This document shows positions 32,360-39,830 of a stretch of 47,078 bases of DNA, piece after piece. Within the stretch, counting starts at the first letter, position 1. Every line of letters starts with the position of its first letter. A program made the position numbers and the translations under genes. Below the pieces are notes generated by a model, which made no database searches, had not been told where the DNA came from, and saw only the letters and a list, made by a program, of their open reading frames with translations. This stretch comes from RDXT01 sp033765305 (lineage in GTDB: Bacteria; Bacteroidota; Bacteroidia; J057): NCBI GenBank assembly GCA_033765305.1, contig JANRID010000005.1, forward strand, positions 1 to 47,078. The letters run 5' to 3'.

Positions 32360-33262
32360 ATGGAGAAGCCTGAAAGCCTTGCGGAGTTTTACAGCCGGAA
32401 ATTCGACTGGGTGCCCGATGCGCTGCGCAGCGGGCTGGGGCATTTCAATGTGTTCCGCCTGGAGCCTTTTCTGGGCGAAAAGCCGCAGCCAGTGCCGTAC
32501 AAGCGCCGGGATTACTACAAAATTATGCTGGTGACCGGGCAAAGCCGGGTGCATTACGCAGATCAGGTGATCGGGGTGCAGCACAAGGCGCTGTCCTTTT
32601 CCAGCCCGCTGATTCCCTACAAATGGGAGCATCTGGATCAGGCTCCGGGCGGATTTTTCTGCATTTTTGACGAGCATTTCTATCATCCCTATGGCGATCC
32701 AGGCCGCTATGCCGTCTTTCAGCCAGGCGGGGCGCATATCTTTGAGCTGACGGATGCGCAGGCGGAACAGGTGGCGGCTGTATTCGGGCGGATGGCTGCG
32801 GAGCTGGAATCGGACTACATCCACAAGTACGACGTGCTGCGCAACCTGGTTTCCGAACTGCTGCACTTCGGGATGAAGATGCAGCCCTCGGCGCGGCTGG
32901 AGCAGCATCCAGCCCATGCGGCGCAGCGGATTTCGGCGCTGTTTCTGGAGCTGCTGGAGCGGCAGTTTCCCATCGACGATACCCATGCGGGCATCCGGCT
33001 GCGCACAGCCTCCGACTTCGCAGCCCAGCTCCATATTCACGTCAACCACCTGAACCGGGTCGTGAAAGAGGCCTTGCAGAAAACGACCTCGCAGATCATT
33101 GCCGGGCGCATCCTGCAGGAGGCCAAGATCCTGCTGCGGCATAGCCGCTGGAACGTCTCGGAGATCGCCTTTGCGCTGGGATTCCGGGAGGCGGCGCATT
33201 TCAGCCACTTTTTCAGGCGGCACACCGGTCTGAGCCCTGCAAAATTCCGCGCGGAAGGCTGA
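32360..33262 (+). CDS. AraC family transcriptional regulator
   Basis: 300-aa regulator. The N-terminal half is a cupin-like sensor domain (FNVFRLEPF ... HKALSFSSPLIPYKWEH). The C-terminal ~100 residues are a double helix-turn-helix of AraC type (LRTASDFAAQLHIHVNHLNRVVKEALQ and WNVSEIAFALGFREAAHFSHFFRRHTGLSPAKFR). It starts 7 bp after the barrel-like gene, suggesting it controls that gene or its own operon. The ligand is unknown. Confidence 0.88.
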   Translation: MEKPESLAEFYSRKFDWVPDALRSGLGHFNVFRLEPFLGEKPQPVPYKRRDYYKIMLVTGQSRVHYADQVIGVQHKALSFSSPLIPYKWEHLDQAPGGFFCIFDEHFYHPYGDPGRYAVFQPGGAHIFELTDAQAEQVAAVFGRMAAELESDYIHKYDVLRNLVSELLHFGMKMQPSARLEQHPAHAAQRISALFLELLERQFPIDDTHAGIRLRTASDFAAQLHIHVNHLNRVVKEALQKTTSQIIAGRILQEAKILLRHSRWNVSEIAFALGFREAAHFSHFFRRHTGLSPAKFRAEG

Positions 33263-33600
33263 GGCATCAGGCTGCAGCCGCCAGGGGGCGCAAAGTGCGC
33301 TTTTTAGTCTTGCGACTTGATACTTCCTACTTCCTACTTCCTACTTCCCCAAAGCCCCGGCGCAGCCTGCCTCACTACGCAATACCCCCCAGCACCCAGT
33401 CTTGCGACTTGATACTTGATACTTGCTGCTGTTTTCCAACCGCAAGGAACGCAAAGGAGCGCAAGGAATGCCGCCCAGTCTTTCGACTTGATACTTGCTA
33501 CTGGATACTTGCTACTGTTTTCCAACCGCAAGGAGCGCCAGGGGGCGCAAAGCGCGCTTTTTAGTCTTTCGACTTGATACTTGCTACTTCCTACTTCCCA
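33263..33600. repeat. Composite dispersed repeats (CGCAAGG motif plus heptamers)
   Basis: Three to four copies of a composite unit: CAACCGCAAGGAGCGC-type sequence, then GCAAAGG, then GTCTTTCGACTTGATACTT, then heptamers TACTTGC/TACTTCC. The rest of the 451-bp interval before the DUF433 gene (33601-33713) holds no recognised feature beyond the antitoxin's upstream sequence. Open frames here translate the repeats and are not genes. Confidence 0.8.
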
Positions 33601-33713
33601 AAGCCTTGCAGCGGGCCGGATCTTGCGTCATACGCCTGAGCTGCGTATCTTGCTTCAAGAACTGGCAGCCGTACCCGGCCTGCAGCATGGTCCAACCCCG
33701 CAATGCGCACGGC

Positions 33714-33947
33714 ATGAAAAACTGGCGGAATCATATTGAATCCCATCCGGATATCCTGTACGGGAAGCCGGTCATCCGGGGCACCCGGATCCCTGTCGAT
33801 TTGCTGCTGGAAAAGCTTTCCGAGGGGGAATCTGCCGATCAGCTGCTGGAGGCGTATCCCCGCCTGACCCGGGAAGGCATATTCGCAGCGCTGGCCTTTG
33901 CTGCGGATACGATCAAAAGCGAGGTAGTCTGGCCGCTTGCCTCCTGA
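33714..33947 (+). CDS. DUF433 antitoxin
   Basis: 77-aa antitoxin-type protein: MKNWRNHIESHPDILYGKPVIRGTRIPVDLLLEKL, the characteristic DUF433 opening (GKPVIRGTRI), and a helix-turn-helix-like remainder (LLEAYPRLTREGIFAALAFA). It binds DNA and neutralises the partner toxin. The start at 33714 is chosen because family members begin just before the conserved block; an ATG at 33687 is possible. Its stop is 3 bp before the DUF5615 toxin start, a tight toxin-antitoxin operon. Confidence 0.85.
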   Translation: MKNWRNHIESHPDILYGKPVIRGTRIPVDLLLEKLSEGESADQLLEAYPRLTREGIFAALAFAADTIKSEVVWPLAS

Positions 33948-33950
33948 GCG

Positions 33951-34355
33951 ATGGAGAAATGGCTGGCGGATGAAAGCGTAGATTTCCGGATCGTGGCATA
34001 TCTCCGGAAATGCGGCTACTCAGTAGCTGCAGTGGCTGAGCTTGCGCCAGGCTTGCGCGATGAGGACGTACTGAAGCTGGCATATGAGATGGGGGCAATG
34101 CTGATTACGGAAGACAAAGACTTTGGAGAACTCACCTACCGGCTGAGAAAACCGAATCACGGAATTGTGCTGATCAGGATGTCCGGGGTTCCGGCAGCAG
34201 ATCGAATGTCGGCCATCGGACGGCTGATGGAGCAGCATCTGCGGGATCTCAGCGGGAAATTCACTGTCATTTCCCAGGACAAAATCCGGATCAAAGCACC
34301 ACCCCCAGCTCCTCCGAGGGGGCTCTTACCTCCCCAAGCCGGTCTTATGACTTGA
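33951..34355 (+). CDS. DUF5615 PIN-like toxin
   Basis: 134-aa PIN-domain-like nuclease of the DUF5615 family: MEKWLADESVDFRIVAYLR (first acidic cluster), LAPGLRDEDVLKLAYEMGAMLITEDKDFGEL (central Asp residues) and HGIVLIRM. Partner of the DUF433 antitoxin immediately upstream. It presumably cleaves RNA when free. The last ~20 residues (APPPAPPRGLLPPQAGLMT) look like read-through into flanking repeat sequence, so the original stop may have been lost. Confidence 0.85.
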   Translation: MEKWLADESVDFRIVAYLRKCGYSVAAVAELAPGLRDEDVLKLAYEMGAMLITEDKDFGELTYRLRKPNHGIVLIRMSGVPAADRMSAIGRLMEQHLRDLSGKFTVISQDKIRIKAPPPAPPRGLLPPQAGLMT

Positions 34356-34753
34356 TACTCCGTATTTGCTGCTGTTTTCCAACCGCAAGGGGCGCAAAAG
34401 GGCGCTTTTTAGTCTTGCGACTTGATACTTGCTACTTGCTACTGTTTTCCAACCGCAAGGGGCGCAAAGGAACGCAAGGCGCGCCGCCCATAATACTTGA
34501 TACTTGATACTGTTTTTCAACCGCAAGGAGCGCAAAGGGGCGCAGAGGAGGCCGTTCAGTCTTGCAGCATGCGGATATGGCCGGGGCTTCGGCTCCGCTC
34601 AGCCGCCGGCCTTTTGTCAACCGCAAGGAGGCGCAACGCGCGCCTTCCAGTCTTCCGACTTGATACTTGATACTTCCTACTCACTACCCAATACGCACTA
34701 CACACTACCCCCCAAAGCCAGTCTTTCGACTTGATACTTGATACTTCCTACTC
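34340..34753. repeat. Composite dispersed repeats (CGCAAGG motif plus heptamers)
   Basis: At least four copies of the same composite unit found at 33263-33600 (CCAACCGCAAGGGGCGCAAAGG-like core, a CTTGATACTT link and TACTTGC/TACTTCC heptamers), interrupted by GGCTTCGGCTCCGCTCAGCC near 34587. No gene. Confidence 0.8.
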
Positions 34754-34754
34754 C

Positions 34755-35090
34755 AAAGCTCAATGCATTCACCTCAGACCTTAATGCATTCACTTCAGAG
34801 GTAAAGGCATATTAGCTCCAAGGTAAATGCATTTACCCTTACAGGTAGGGAGGGGTACCTCCAAGGCAAATGCATTTAGCTCCAGGGGTAGGGGGGGGTA
34901 CCCTCAAAGGTAAATGCATTTAGCTCAAAGCTCATATGATATCAGCTCAGAGGTAAATGCATTTACCCTCAGGGGTGGGTACCCCTACCTCAAAGCACAA
35001 TGCATTGAGCTTTGAGGTAAATCAATTTAGCTCCAAGGGTGGGTACCCCCACCTATATAGGTAGGGGGGGGTACCTGTTGGGGTACCCCT
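34755..35090. repeat. Array of about 16 palindromic ~21-nt units
   Basis: Degenerate tandem array in which each unit is itself a near-palindrome with a TGCA core (as in GGTAAATGCATTTACC) or a GTAC core (as in GGGGTACCCC), joined by CTC/CAAAG linkers. Most core centres are about 21-22 bp apart (for example 34765, 34786, 34807, 34829; then 34959, 34980, 35002, 35023, 35044). A few GTAC cores sit off-phase, but every second unit stays ~43 bp apart. No coding potential. Confidence 0.85.
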
Positions 35091-35154
35091 TGCGAGCACA
35101 AAATGGTGATGTGGTCCTGTTTTGTCAAATAGTGAAATTATAAAAGAAACACAA

Positions 35155-35351
35155 AGCATGCCGCCCAGTCTTTCGGCTTGATACTTGATACTTGCTGCTG
35201 TCTTCCAACCGCAAGGGGCGCAAAGGAACGCAAAGCGTGCCGCCCAGTCTTTCGACTTAATACTTGATACTTGCTACTGTCTTCCAACCGCAAGGGACGC
35301 AAAGGAACGCAAAGCGTGCCGCCCAGTCTTTCGACTTCCTACTTGCTACTT
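35155..35351. repeat. Composite dispersed repeats up to the IS insertion point
   Basis: Two full composite units (CAACCGCAAGGGGCGC... TTTCGACTT... heptamers). The heptamer array is broken at 35351 by the IS element and resumes at 36322. The interval 35091-35154 holds no recognised feature. Confidence 0.8.
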
Positions 35352-36321
35352 ATGCGAATCAGGGGTAATCTAAGGGAATATCAGGAGGAAGCAAGCGACG
35401 GCGACCCGTCCCCACATGTGCAGGATGAGGCCTTTGGCAGAACGGACCTTTGAAGCGTTCTGAATATTTGTATGGGCAATGAGCCATTGGAAGCAGGCCT
35501 CGATGGGCTGCCGCAGCCGGGAGACGGCGGTATTGAAGAGATCGCGGTGAGCGGCATCGAAGTGCCTCAGGGGCAGGGGCATTGCGCAGGTGAGCTTGAC
35601 CGGGGTGATCAGGGCGGTTCCCCGCTGGCGGAGGTCCTGGGCGAGGGTTCGGTCGGCGTATGCTTTATCCAGGACGAGGGCAGCAGGCCGGGCGGCCTCG
35701 ATGACGGGGCGCATGGCGGTCAGATCGTGCACTGAGGCAGGGGTGATGGCGGCAAAGAGCGGAAGCGGCAGCGCGCCCTCACGCCGCAGGGCCAGGGCAT
35801 GGAGCTTGACCCCGTAATAATGCAGCCCTTTGCTGGCGCAATAGCCCTTATCGGCCAGTTCCGGGGCAACCTGGCCCCGGCGCCGGGCTGAGCAGGTCAT
35901 CACCGGCAGTGAATCACCCAGCAGCACCGCATCTGCTGCGCACTCCGGGGAAAAGGCCCGCATCAGCACCGGGCACAGGGCCGCAAACGCATCGGCCAGG
36001 CGGTTGAGCCGGGAATTAAACGTCTGATAGGACGGAAGCCCCAGAAACCAGCTGATCCAGTAGCGCCTGATGAAGCTGTGCATCGATTTAAGGCTCCAGC
36101 GTTTTTCATACAGCATGCAGAAAATGTATATCGTCATCAGTTCTTCATCTGTGATGGCCCCCCTAAGGCCATTGGTGTTGAATCTTTGAACTTCCCCCTG
36201 TAGCTCCGCCTCGTACAGATCGCAGATCGCATAGTAGAGTCTGATCAGTTCGTCTTCCATGATTCCCTAAACCAACCCGCAGTCGGACGGTTCGTTCCTT
36301 GATTGCACCCCTGATTCGCAT
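35352..36321 (-). mobile_element. IS982-family insertion sequence (970 bp)
   Basis: Complete element bounded by 15-bp perfect terminal inverted repeats, ATGCGAATCAGGGGT at 35352-35366 and its complement at 36307-36321, with one intact transposase. It lies inside the TACTTCC/TACTTGC heptamer array. TACTT flanks both ends (35347-35351 and 36322-36326), but since the target is made of that word it cannot be taken as a proven target duplication. Confidence 0.9.
35370..36260 (-). CDS. IS982-family transposase
   Basis: 296-aa DDE transposase: the N-terminal helical region (MEDELIRLYYAICDLY), and the catalytic triad as D116 in LLGDSLPV, D198 in VLDKAYAD and E254 in RQPIEACFQWL. Full length, no frameshift, so the element may be active. 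It starts 46 bp inside the right terminal inverted repeat. Composition is similar to the host. Confidence 0.92.
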   Translation of the reverse strand: MEDELIRLYYAICDLYEAELQGEVQRFNTNGLRGAITDEELMTIYIFCMLYEKRWSLKSMHSFIRRYWISWFLGLPSYQTFNSRLNRLADAFAALCPVLMRAFSPECAADAVLLGDSLPVMTCSARRRGQVAPELADKGYCASKGLHYYGVKLHALALRREGALPLPLFAAITPASVHDLTAMRPVIEAARPAALVLDKAYADRTLAQDLRQRGTALITPVKLTCAMPLPLRHFDAAHRDLFNTAVSRLRQPIEACFQWLIAHTNIQNASKVRSAKGLILHMWGRVAVACFLLIFP

Positions 36322-36551
36322 TACTTCCTACTTCCTACTTCCTACTTCCTACTTCCTACTTGCTACTCCCCACCCACTCGGTAGCTGAAACCGCTGTTTC
36401 GGTCAGAAAAACCAGGCGCCGGGTAGATCAGCTGCAAAAGGGGATGGCAGCCGGATAGCTTGCATGACGAAACGGCCTTACATGCCAGCCCGAAAGCACG
36501 GGCTTTCCGGCATGCGGGCCGTTCGGCAGGCTACGCAACACCAAACCCGAG
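36322..36551. other. Heptamer array and gap upstream of START-like gene
   Basis: 36322-36367 continues the heptamer array interrupted by the IS. The rest contains two hairpins (ACCG-CTGTTT-CGGT near 36386; GCCCG-AAAGCA-CGGGC near 36488) and no recognised gene. Confidence 0.6.
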
Positions 36552-37253
36552 ATGATCACCCTCGAAGCATGGCGGAAGCACCGCGACTCCTGGCTGGAAC
36601 AGGACCTGCAGCTGATGACCGCCCAGGACGGCTGGCGCAAACGAAGCCAGCAGCAGGACGTTGTCATCTGGCAGCGCTCCTTTCCGGACGACCGCAACGA
36701 CCTCTTCCGGTGGAGGCTGCCCCGCGTGGCGGCCAGCCACCGCGAAGTCCACGAGGTGTTTACCCGTCAGATGATCGACTACCACCAGTACTGGACCGCC
36801 GAGTACACCGGCGGCCGCATGGTGGAGGAGGTGGATGGGGACGCGCACATCTGCTACCAGCAGTTCGACGCCCATATTCCCCTGATTGCCAAGCGGGATC
36901 TGCTGTATATCCAATGGTCCCGGGTCCTGGACGACCGCAGGATCCAAACCAGTTTCCGGTCCATCGCGATGGACCGGGAGCCTGTGCCCGCAGGCTTTGA
37001 GCGCATCTGCTGGTGGGGCGCGCACCTGTTTGAAGCCAATCCCGACGGCACCAGCCAGCTGGTGCTCATCGACCGGGAAAATCAGGGCGGACGCTTCCCG
37101 GCCTTCCTGATGAATGCCGCCATGCCCAAGTTTCTGACCCATCAGTTCGAGCATATCGTCGCCTTTTTTGACAAGGGCGGCCCCGCTGCCCACGCCAAAC
37201 TGGCCGACAGCCAGAATACCGCCCTGCGCGCACGCACCCAGCCGGCGGTCTAG
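36552..37253 (+). CDS. START-like lipid-binding domain protein
   Basis: 233-aa soluble protein with the START/SRPBCC helix-grip fold pattern: MITLEAWRKHRDSWLEQDLQ, RWRLPRVAASHREVHEVFT, RIQTSFRSIAMDREPVPAG, and the C-terminal long helix (FLMNAAMPKFLTHQFEHIVAFF). Such proteins bind lipids or other hydrophobic molecules. The membrane-protein gene follows after 44 bp on the same strand, a probable operon. The specific ligand is unknown. Confidence 0.7.
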   Translation: MITLEAWRKHRDSWLEQDLQLMTAQDGWRKRSQQQDVVIWQRSFPDDRNDLFRWRLPRVAASHREVHEVFTRQMIDYHQYWTAEYTGGRMVEEVDGDAHICYQQFDAHIPLIAKRDLLYIQWSRVLDDRRIQTSFRSIAMDREPVPAGFERICWWGAHLFEANPDGTSQLVLIDRENQGGRFPAFLMNAAMPKFLTHQFEHIVAFFDKGGPAAHAKLADSQNTALRARTQPAV

Positions 37254-37297
37254 CGCCGCTTTCCCGCATCTCCTCCTTCATCCTTCACCCCTGCCTC

Positions 37298-38107
37298 ATG
37301 AACCTGATTCACTGGCTCTCCGGCTTCGAAGAAACCATCGGCCTGATCTGGACCCTCACCCTGATCGCCACAGCCGCCCTGTATGCCGGGTGCAACCTGC
37401 TGCCCGACCGCCTGGTGGGGCCTTTTTTGCCCCTGCACGATGTCTTCAAGCCCCGGACCAATGTGGACCTGGATTACCAGTCGATCGGGTATGTCCTGCT
37501 GCACACCACCTGGGTGACCCGCATCACGCACGCGACGGTGATCCTCGATGCGCTCCTGTGGTTCGTGATCTTCCAGAGCTGGCATGAAAGCCTGCCGTAT
37601 GCGGCCCTGGGCCTGATGCTGGTGCAGTCCCTGTTTATCGGGGACCGAAAATTCGGCTTTTTCTTCCTGCTGATGGGCGCTGCGGCCCTGGCGGGAGCCT
37701 TGGCGCTGATTTCGTGGCTGGGCATGGCCGGTGCGGTGCTGACCGCCCAGGTGATCCTGATGCTGGGCGGGCTGATGCGCATGCTGGGGCACGCCGCCGA
37801 GCCGGTCCCGCCCCTGCTGGTCAACGACAGCGACCAGTTCACCCGCCTCTCGGCTGACAATGTGAACTGGAAGGTGCCCCTCGCCTCCCTGATCGGGTAC
37901 GTGGGCGAATTCGGCAGCGGCCTGCCCAGCCGCATACTGCCTGTGCAGGCCAATTACCTGTACCAGACCCTCTTCCGCGTACCGCCGAAGGCGGCCCTGG
38001 CCTGGCCGGACGTCAAGCGCGCTGCGCAGCAGGTCCTGAGCGGCGGCTACACCCAGCTGGCGGCCCTGGAGCGGTATTACCGCAGCGTAACGAAGGAGAG
38101 GCGGTAG
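37298..38107 (+). CDS. Hypothetical multi-pass membrane protein
   Basis: 269-aa protein with about five membrane segments (IGLIWTLTLIATAALYAG; a stretch around VILDALLWFVIFQ; AALGLMLVQSLFIG; FFFLLMGAAALAGALALIS; GAVLTAQVILMLGGLM) and a ~100-residue soluble C-terminal part (FTRLSADNVNWKVPL ... ALERYYRSVTKERR). No family recognised. Operon partner of the START-like gene, so a role in lipid handling is possible but unproven. Confidence 0.6.
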   Translation: MNLIHWLSGFEETIGLIWTLTLIATAALYAGCNLLPDRLVGPFLPLHDVFKPRTNVDLDYQSIGYVLLHTTWVTRITHATVILDALLWFVIFQSWHESLPYAALGLMLVQSLFIGDRKFGFFFLLMGAAALAGALALISWLGMAGAVLTAQVILMLGGLMRMLGHAAEPVPPLLVNDSDQFTRLSADNVNWKVPLASLIGYVGEFGSGLPSRILPVQANYLYQTLFRVPPKAALAWPDVKRAAQQVLSGGYTQLAALERYYRSVTKERR

Positions 38108-38507
38108 GGGAGGCGGGAGTGTGGGCGGCAGAAGGAACGGCTGGATCTGTCTTGCCGGTGCTCACTTAAAAAAATCGCCTGGGTATTGCGGAATACGCCG
38201 ATTGTGTTATATATTGCCTGCTGACTGCCGCGGTTCGTATTGGGACTGGGTGGGGCGGAGCTGTGGGGGAACGTTCTTTTGGGTTTTGGATGTTTTGATT
38301 AGTTTTTTTAAGTTGTTTCATTGAGAATCATTTCAGATGATTGTTTCTGAGAGTTATTAAGTAATAGCTCCTTGATGTGGGTATTAGTAATTTTATTGGC
38401 ACATTATGAGGTTGTCTCACAATACTCGTGTGCCTTACAAATGCTGAAAGCGGGTATTTTGTCGATTTGAATACAGTCGATTCAATTTAAAAAATACACT
38501 TAAAATT
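38108..38507. other. Intergenic: GC-rich to AT-rich transition upstream of mCpol
   Basis: Composition falls sharply between about 38225 and 38300. A small hairpin (AATCAT/ATGATT, 38326-38342) and an imperfect -7-like element (TCGATTTG, 38462-38469) are visible. There is no clear promoter and no gene. Confidence 0.5.
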
Positions 38508-38873
38508 ATGAATAAAAAATTTGCTTTTTTTGATGGAGATAACGTAGGTATCACCATTGAGAAGTATCTAACTAGTAATAATTTAGTGGGTGCTCAAAAA
38601 ATCTCAACCGGTATTAAAATAGCGCTTGGAAATATAGAGGAGGAGATTAAGAAGTATGATCAAGTTAGAATTTTGATAATTGGGGGAGATGATATTTTGA
38701 TTGAGTTTACAGATTCTAAGGACATAAGAGAATTAATCGCAAGAATAAGAAAAATGTTTGAAGAAAGTGCAACTCTTCCTATGAGTTGTGGGATCGGATG
38801 TACAATAAAGGAATCGATATATAGCTTGTATCTGGCAAAACTTTTTGGCAAGGACCAAATTATTGAACAATAA
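38508..38873 (+). CDS. Minimal CRISPR polymerase (mCpol) family cyclic-nucleotide synthase
   Basis: 121-aa palm-domain polymerase related to the Cas10 cyclase. It has the metal-binding DGDN (residues 9-12, in FAFFDGDNVG), the catalytic GGDD (59-62, in ILIIGGDDILIEF) and the trailing SCGIG ... YSLYLAK elements (93-111) shared with GGDEF/Cas10 palms. It has no sensor or HD domain, and its length is that of the stand-alone mCpol family. Characterised mCpol enzymes make cyclic dinucleotides (2',3'-c-di-AMP in Panoptes). It starts an AT-rich two-gene operon unlike the surrounding GC-rich genome, so it was probably acquired horizontally. A diguanylate cyclase is less likely, because the motif is GGDD and the protein is too short. 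Confidence 0.85.
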   Translation: MNKKFAFFDGDNVGITIEKYLTSNNLVGAQKISTGIKIALGNIEEEIKKYDQVRILIIGGDDILIEFTDSKDIRELIARIRKMFEESATLPMSCGIGCTIKESIYSLYLAKLFGKDQIIEQ

Positions 38874-38885
38874 AAATCATAAAAA

Positions 38886-39830
38886 ATGAAAAATATCTAT
38901 ATATTTGCATCTCCGAGTTCAAAGCCTGATTTATATATTAATATCATTGGTTATTGGGTATCAACTTTTGGGAGCAAAGAGTTGGGAAATGTATCATTGT
39001 TAAGAATCCAAGATTCTAGTCAGAATAGTTATAAAATTTTAGATGATTTGAAATATACGAGGCAATGCATTGAAAAACAAATGTATTCTCTTGCCAGAGA
39101 AAAATATTTATCATGGAATCCCAAAGAAAATTATTTTGATAATTTGGATAATCCTAAAAAAATAAAAATATCTGAAGAATTTAAAGCTATTTACGAGGAA
39201 TCTTTTTCACTTATTTCTCAACACGAGATTAGAGTCAATGTCCTTGTTAAGGATAAATTAGGTACGCAAATTAATGATCTATTTTCTTATGAACATGAAG
39301 AAAATTTTGATGTCACAGGTGTAGTTAATAGGTATCTTGTTTTAATTAGTGCATATTTATTGGCAAGAAAGCATAGTTTATATAGTCTAGAAGTCCATAA
39401 AAGATTTTTGCATAATGAAGATGATTTGATACATAATTTCCAGCCTAATGACTATACATATCATCATCTTGAAATTCCAAATGAAATTAAAATAAATTTT
39501 AAAAATCATGAAAATAATAAATTATCGAGTAAAATTATTGGCGAAAAGTTCGAAAAATACAAAGATTTAAAGATAAATTGGTTAAATCAGTTGGCAAAAG
39601 ATAACACAGATTCGGTGATTGGTAAAATTCTCGATTTTGCGTTTGAAAGTAATAATGATATTCTTATTAAAGAAGCTGTTCACCAGTCTGCTCGATGGTC
39701 TAGATTAAACAAACAAATTTCTAAGGGGATATATCCCGATGATTTTGAAATGATGGAGCAGAGAAAAATAATCTCATCACTTATTGAATTAATTCAAAAA
39801 ATGGGAGACTACTTAAATGATATTCACTAA
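38886..39830 (+). CDS. Unknown mCpol-associated protein (CARF-like plus EAD11-like?)
   Basis: 314-aa soluble protein, 12 bp after mCpol and equally AT-rich. No family is recognised with confidence and no membrane helix is seen. Residues 1-200 show Rossmann-like alternation: MKNIYIFASPSSKPDLYINI at the start, VSLLRI, IRVNVLVKDKLG, and FDVTGVVNRYLVLISAYLLA with DVTG at 142-145, then YSLEV (166-170). A strand-[ND]xTG-helix-strand arrangement is typical of CARF domains, which bind cyclic nucleotides. Residues about 235-308 (VIGKILDFAFESNNDILIKE, then QSARWSRLNKQISKG and FEMMEQRKIISSLIELIQ) resemble effector-associated domain EAD11. Both domain calls are by-eye inferences. Confidence 0.75.
   Translation: MKNIYIFASPSSKPDLYINIIGYWVSTFGSKELGNVSLLRIQDSSQNSYKILDDLKYTRQCIEKQMYSLAREKYLSWNPKENYFDNLDNPKKIKISEEFKAIYEESFSLISQHEIRVNVLVKDKLGTQINDLFSYEHEENFDVTGVVNRYLVLISAYLLARKHSLYSLEVHKRFLHNEDDLIHNFQPNDYTYHHLEIPNEIKINFKNHENNKLSSKIIGEKFEKYKDLKINWLNQLAKDNTDSVIGKILDFAFESNNDILIKEAVHQSARWSRLNKQISKGIYPDDFEMMEQRKIISSLIELIQKMGDYLNDIH

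Noticed and set aside
33263..35351. Small hypothetical proteins rich in Tyr, Leu, Cys and Thr
   Set aside because: They are translations of the TACTTGC/TACTTCC heptamers and CGCAAGG blocks.
35347..36326. 5-bp target duplication TACTT of the IS element
   Set aside because: The target itself is a tandem of TACTTNC, so a matching TACTT is expected by chance.
38508..38873. Diguanylate cyclase (GGDEF)
   Set aside because: Motif is GGDD, the protein is only 121 aa, and it has the early DGDN of mCpol/Cas10 palms.
38886..39830. 2TM-beta effector (OptE of Panoptes)
   Set aside because: No pair of membrane helices; the longest hydrophobic run (about 148-160) is too short and lies mid-protein.
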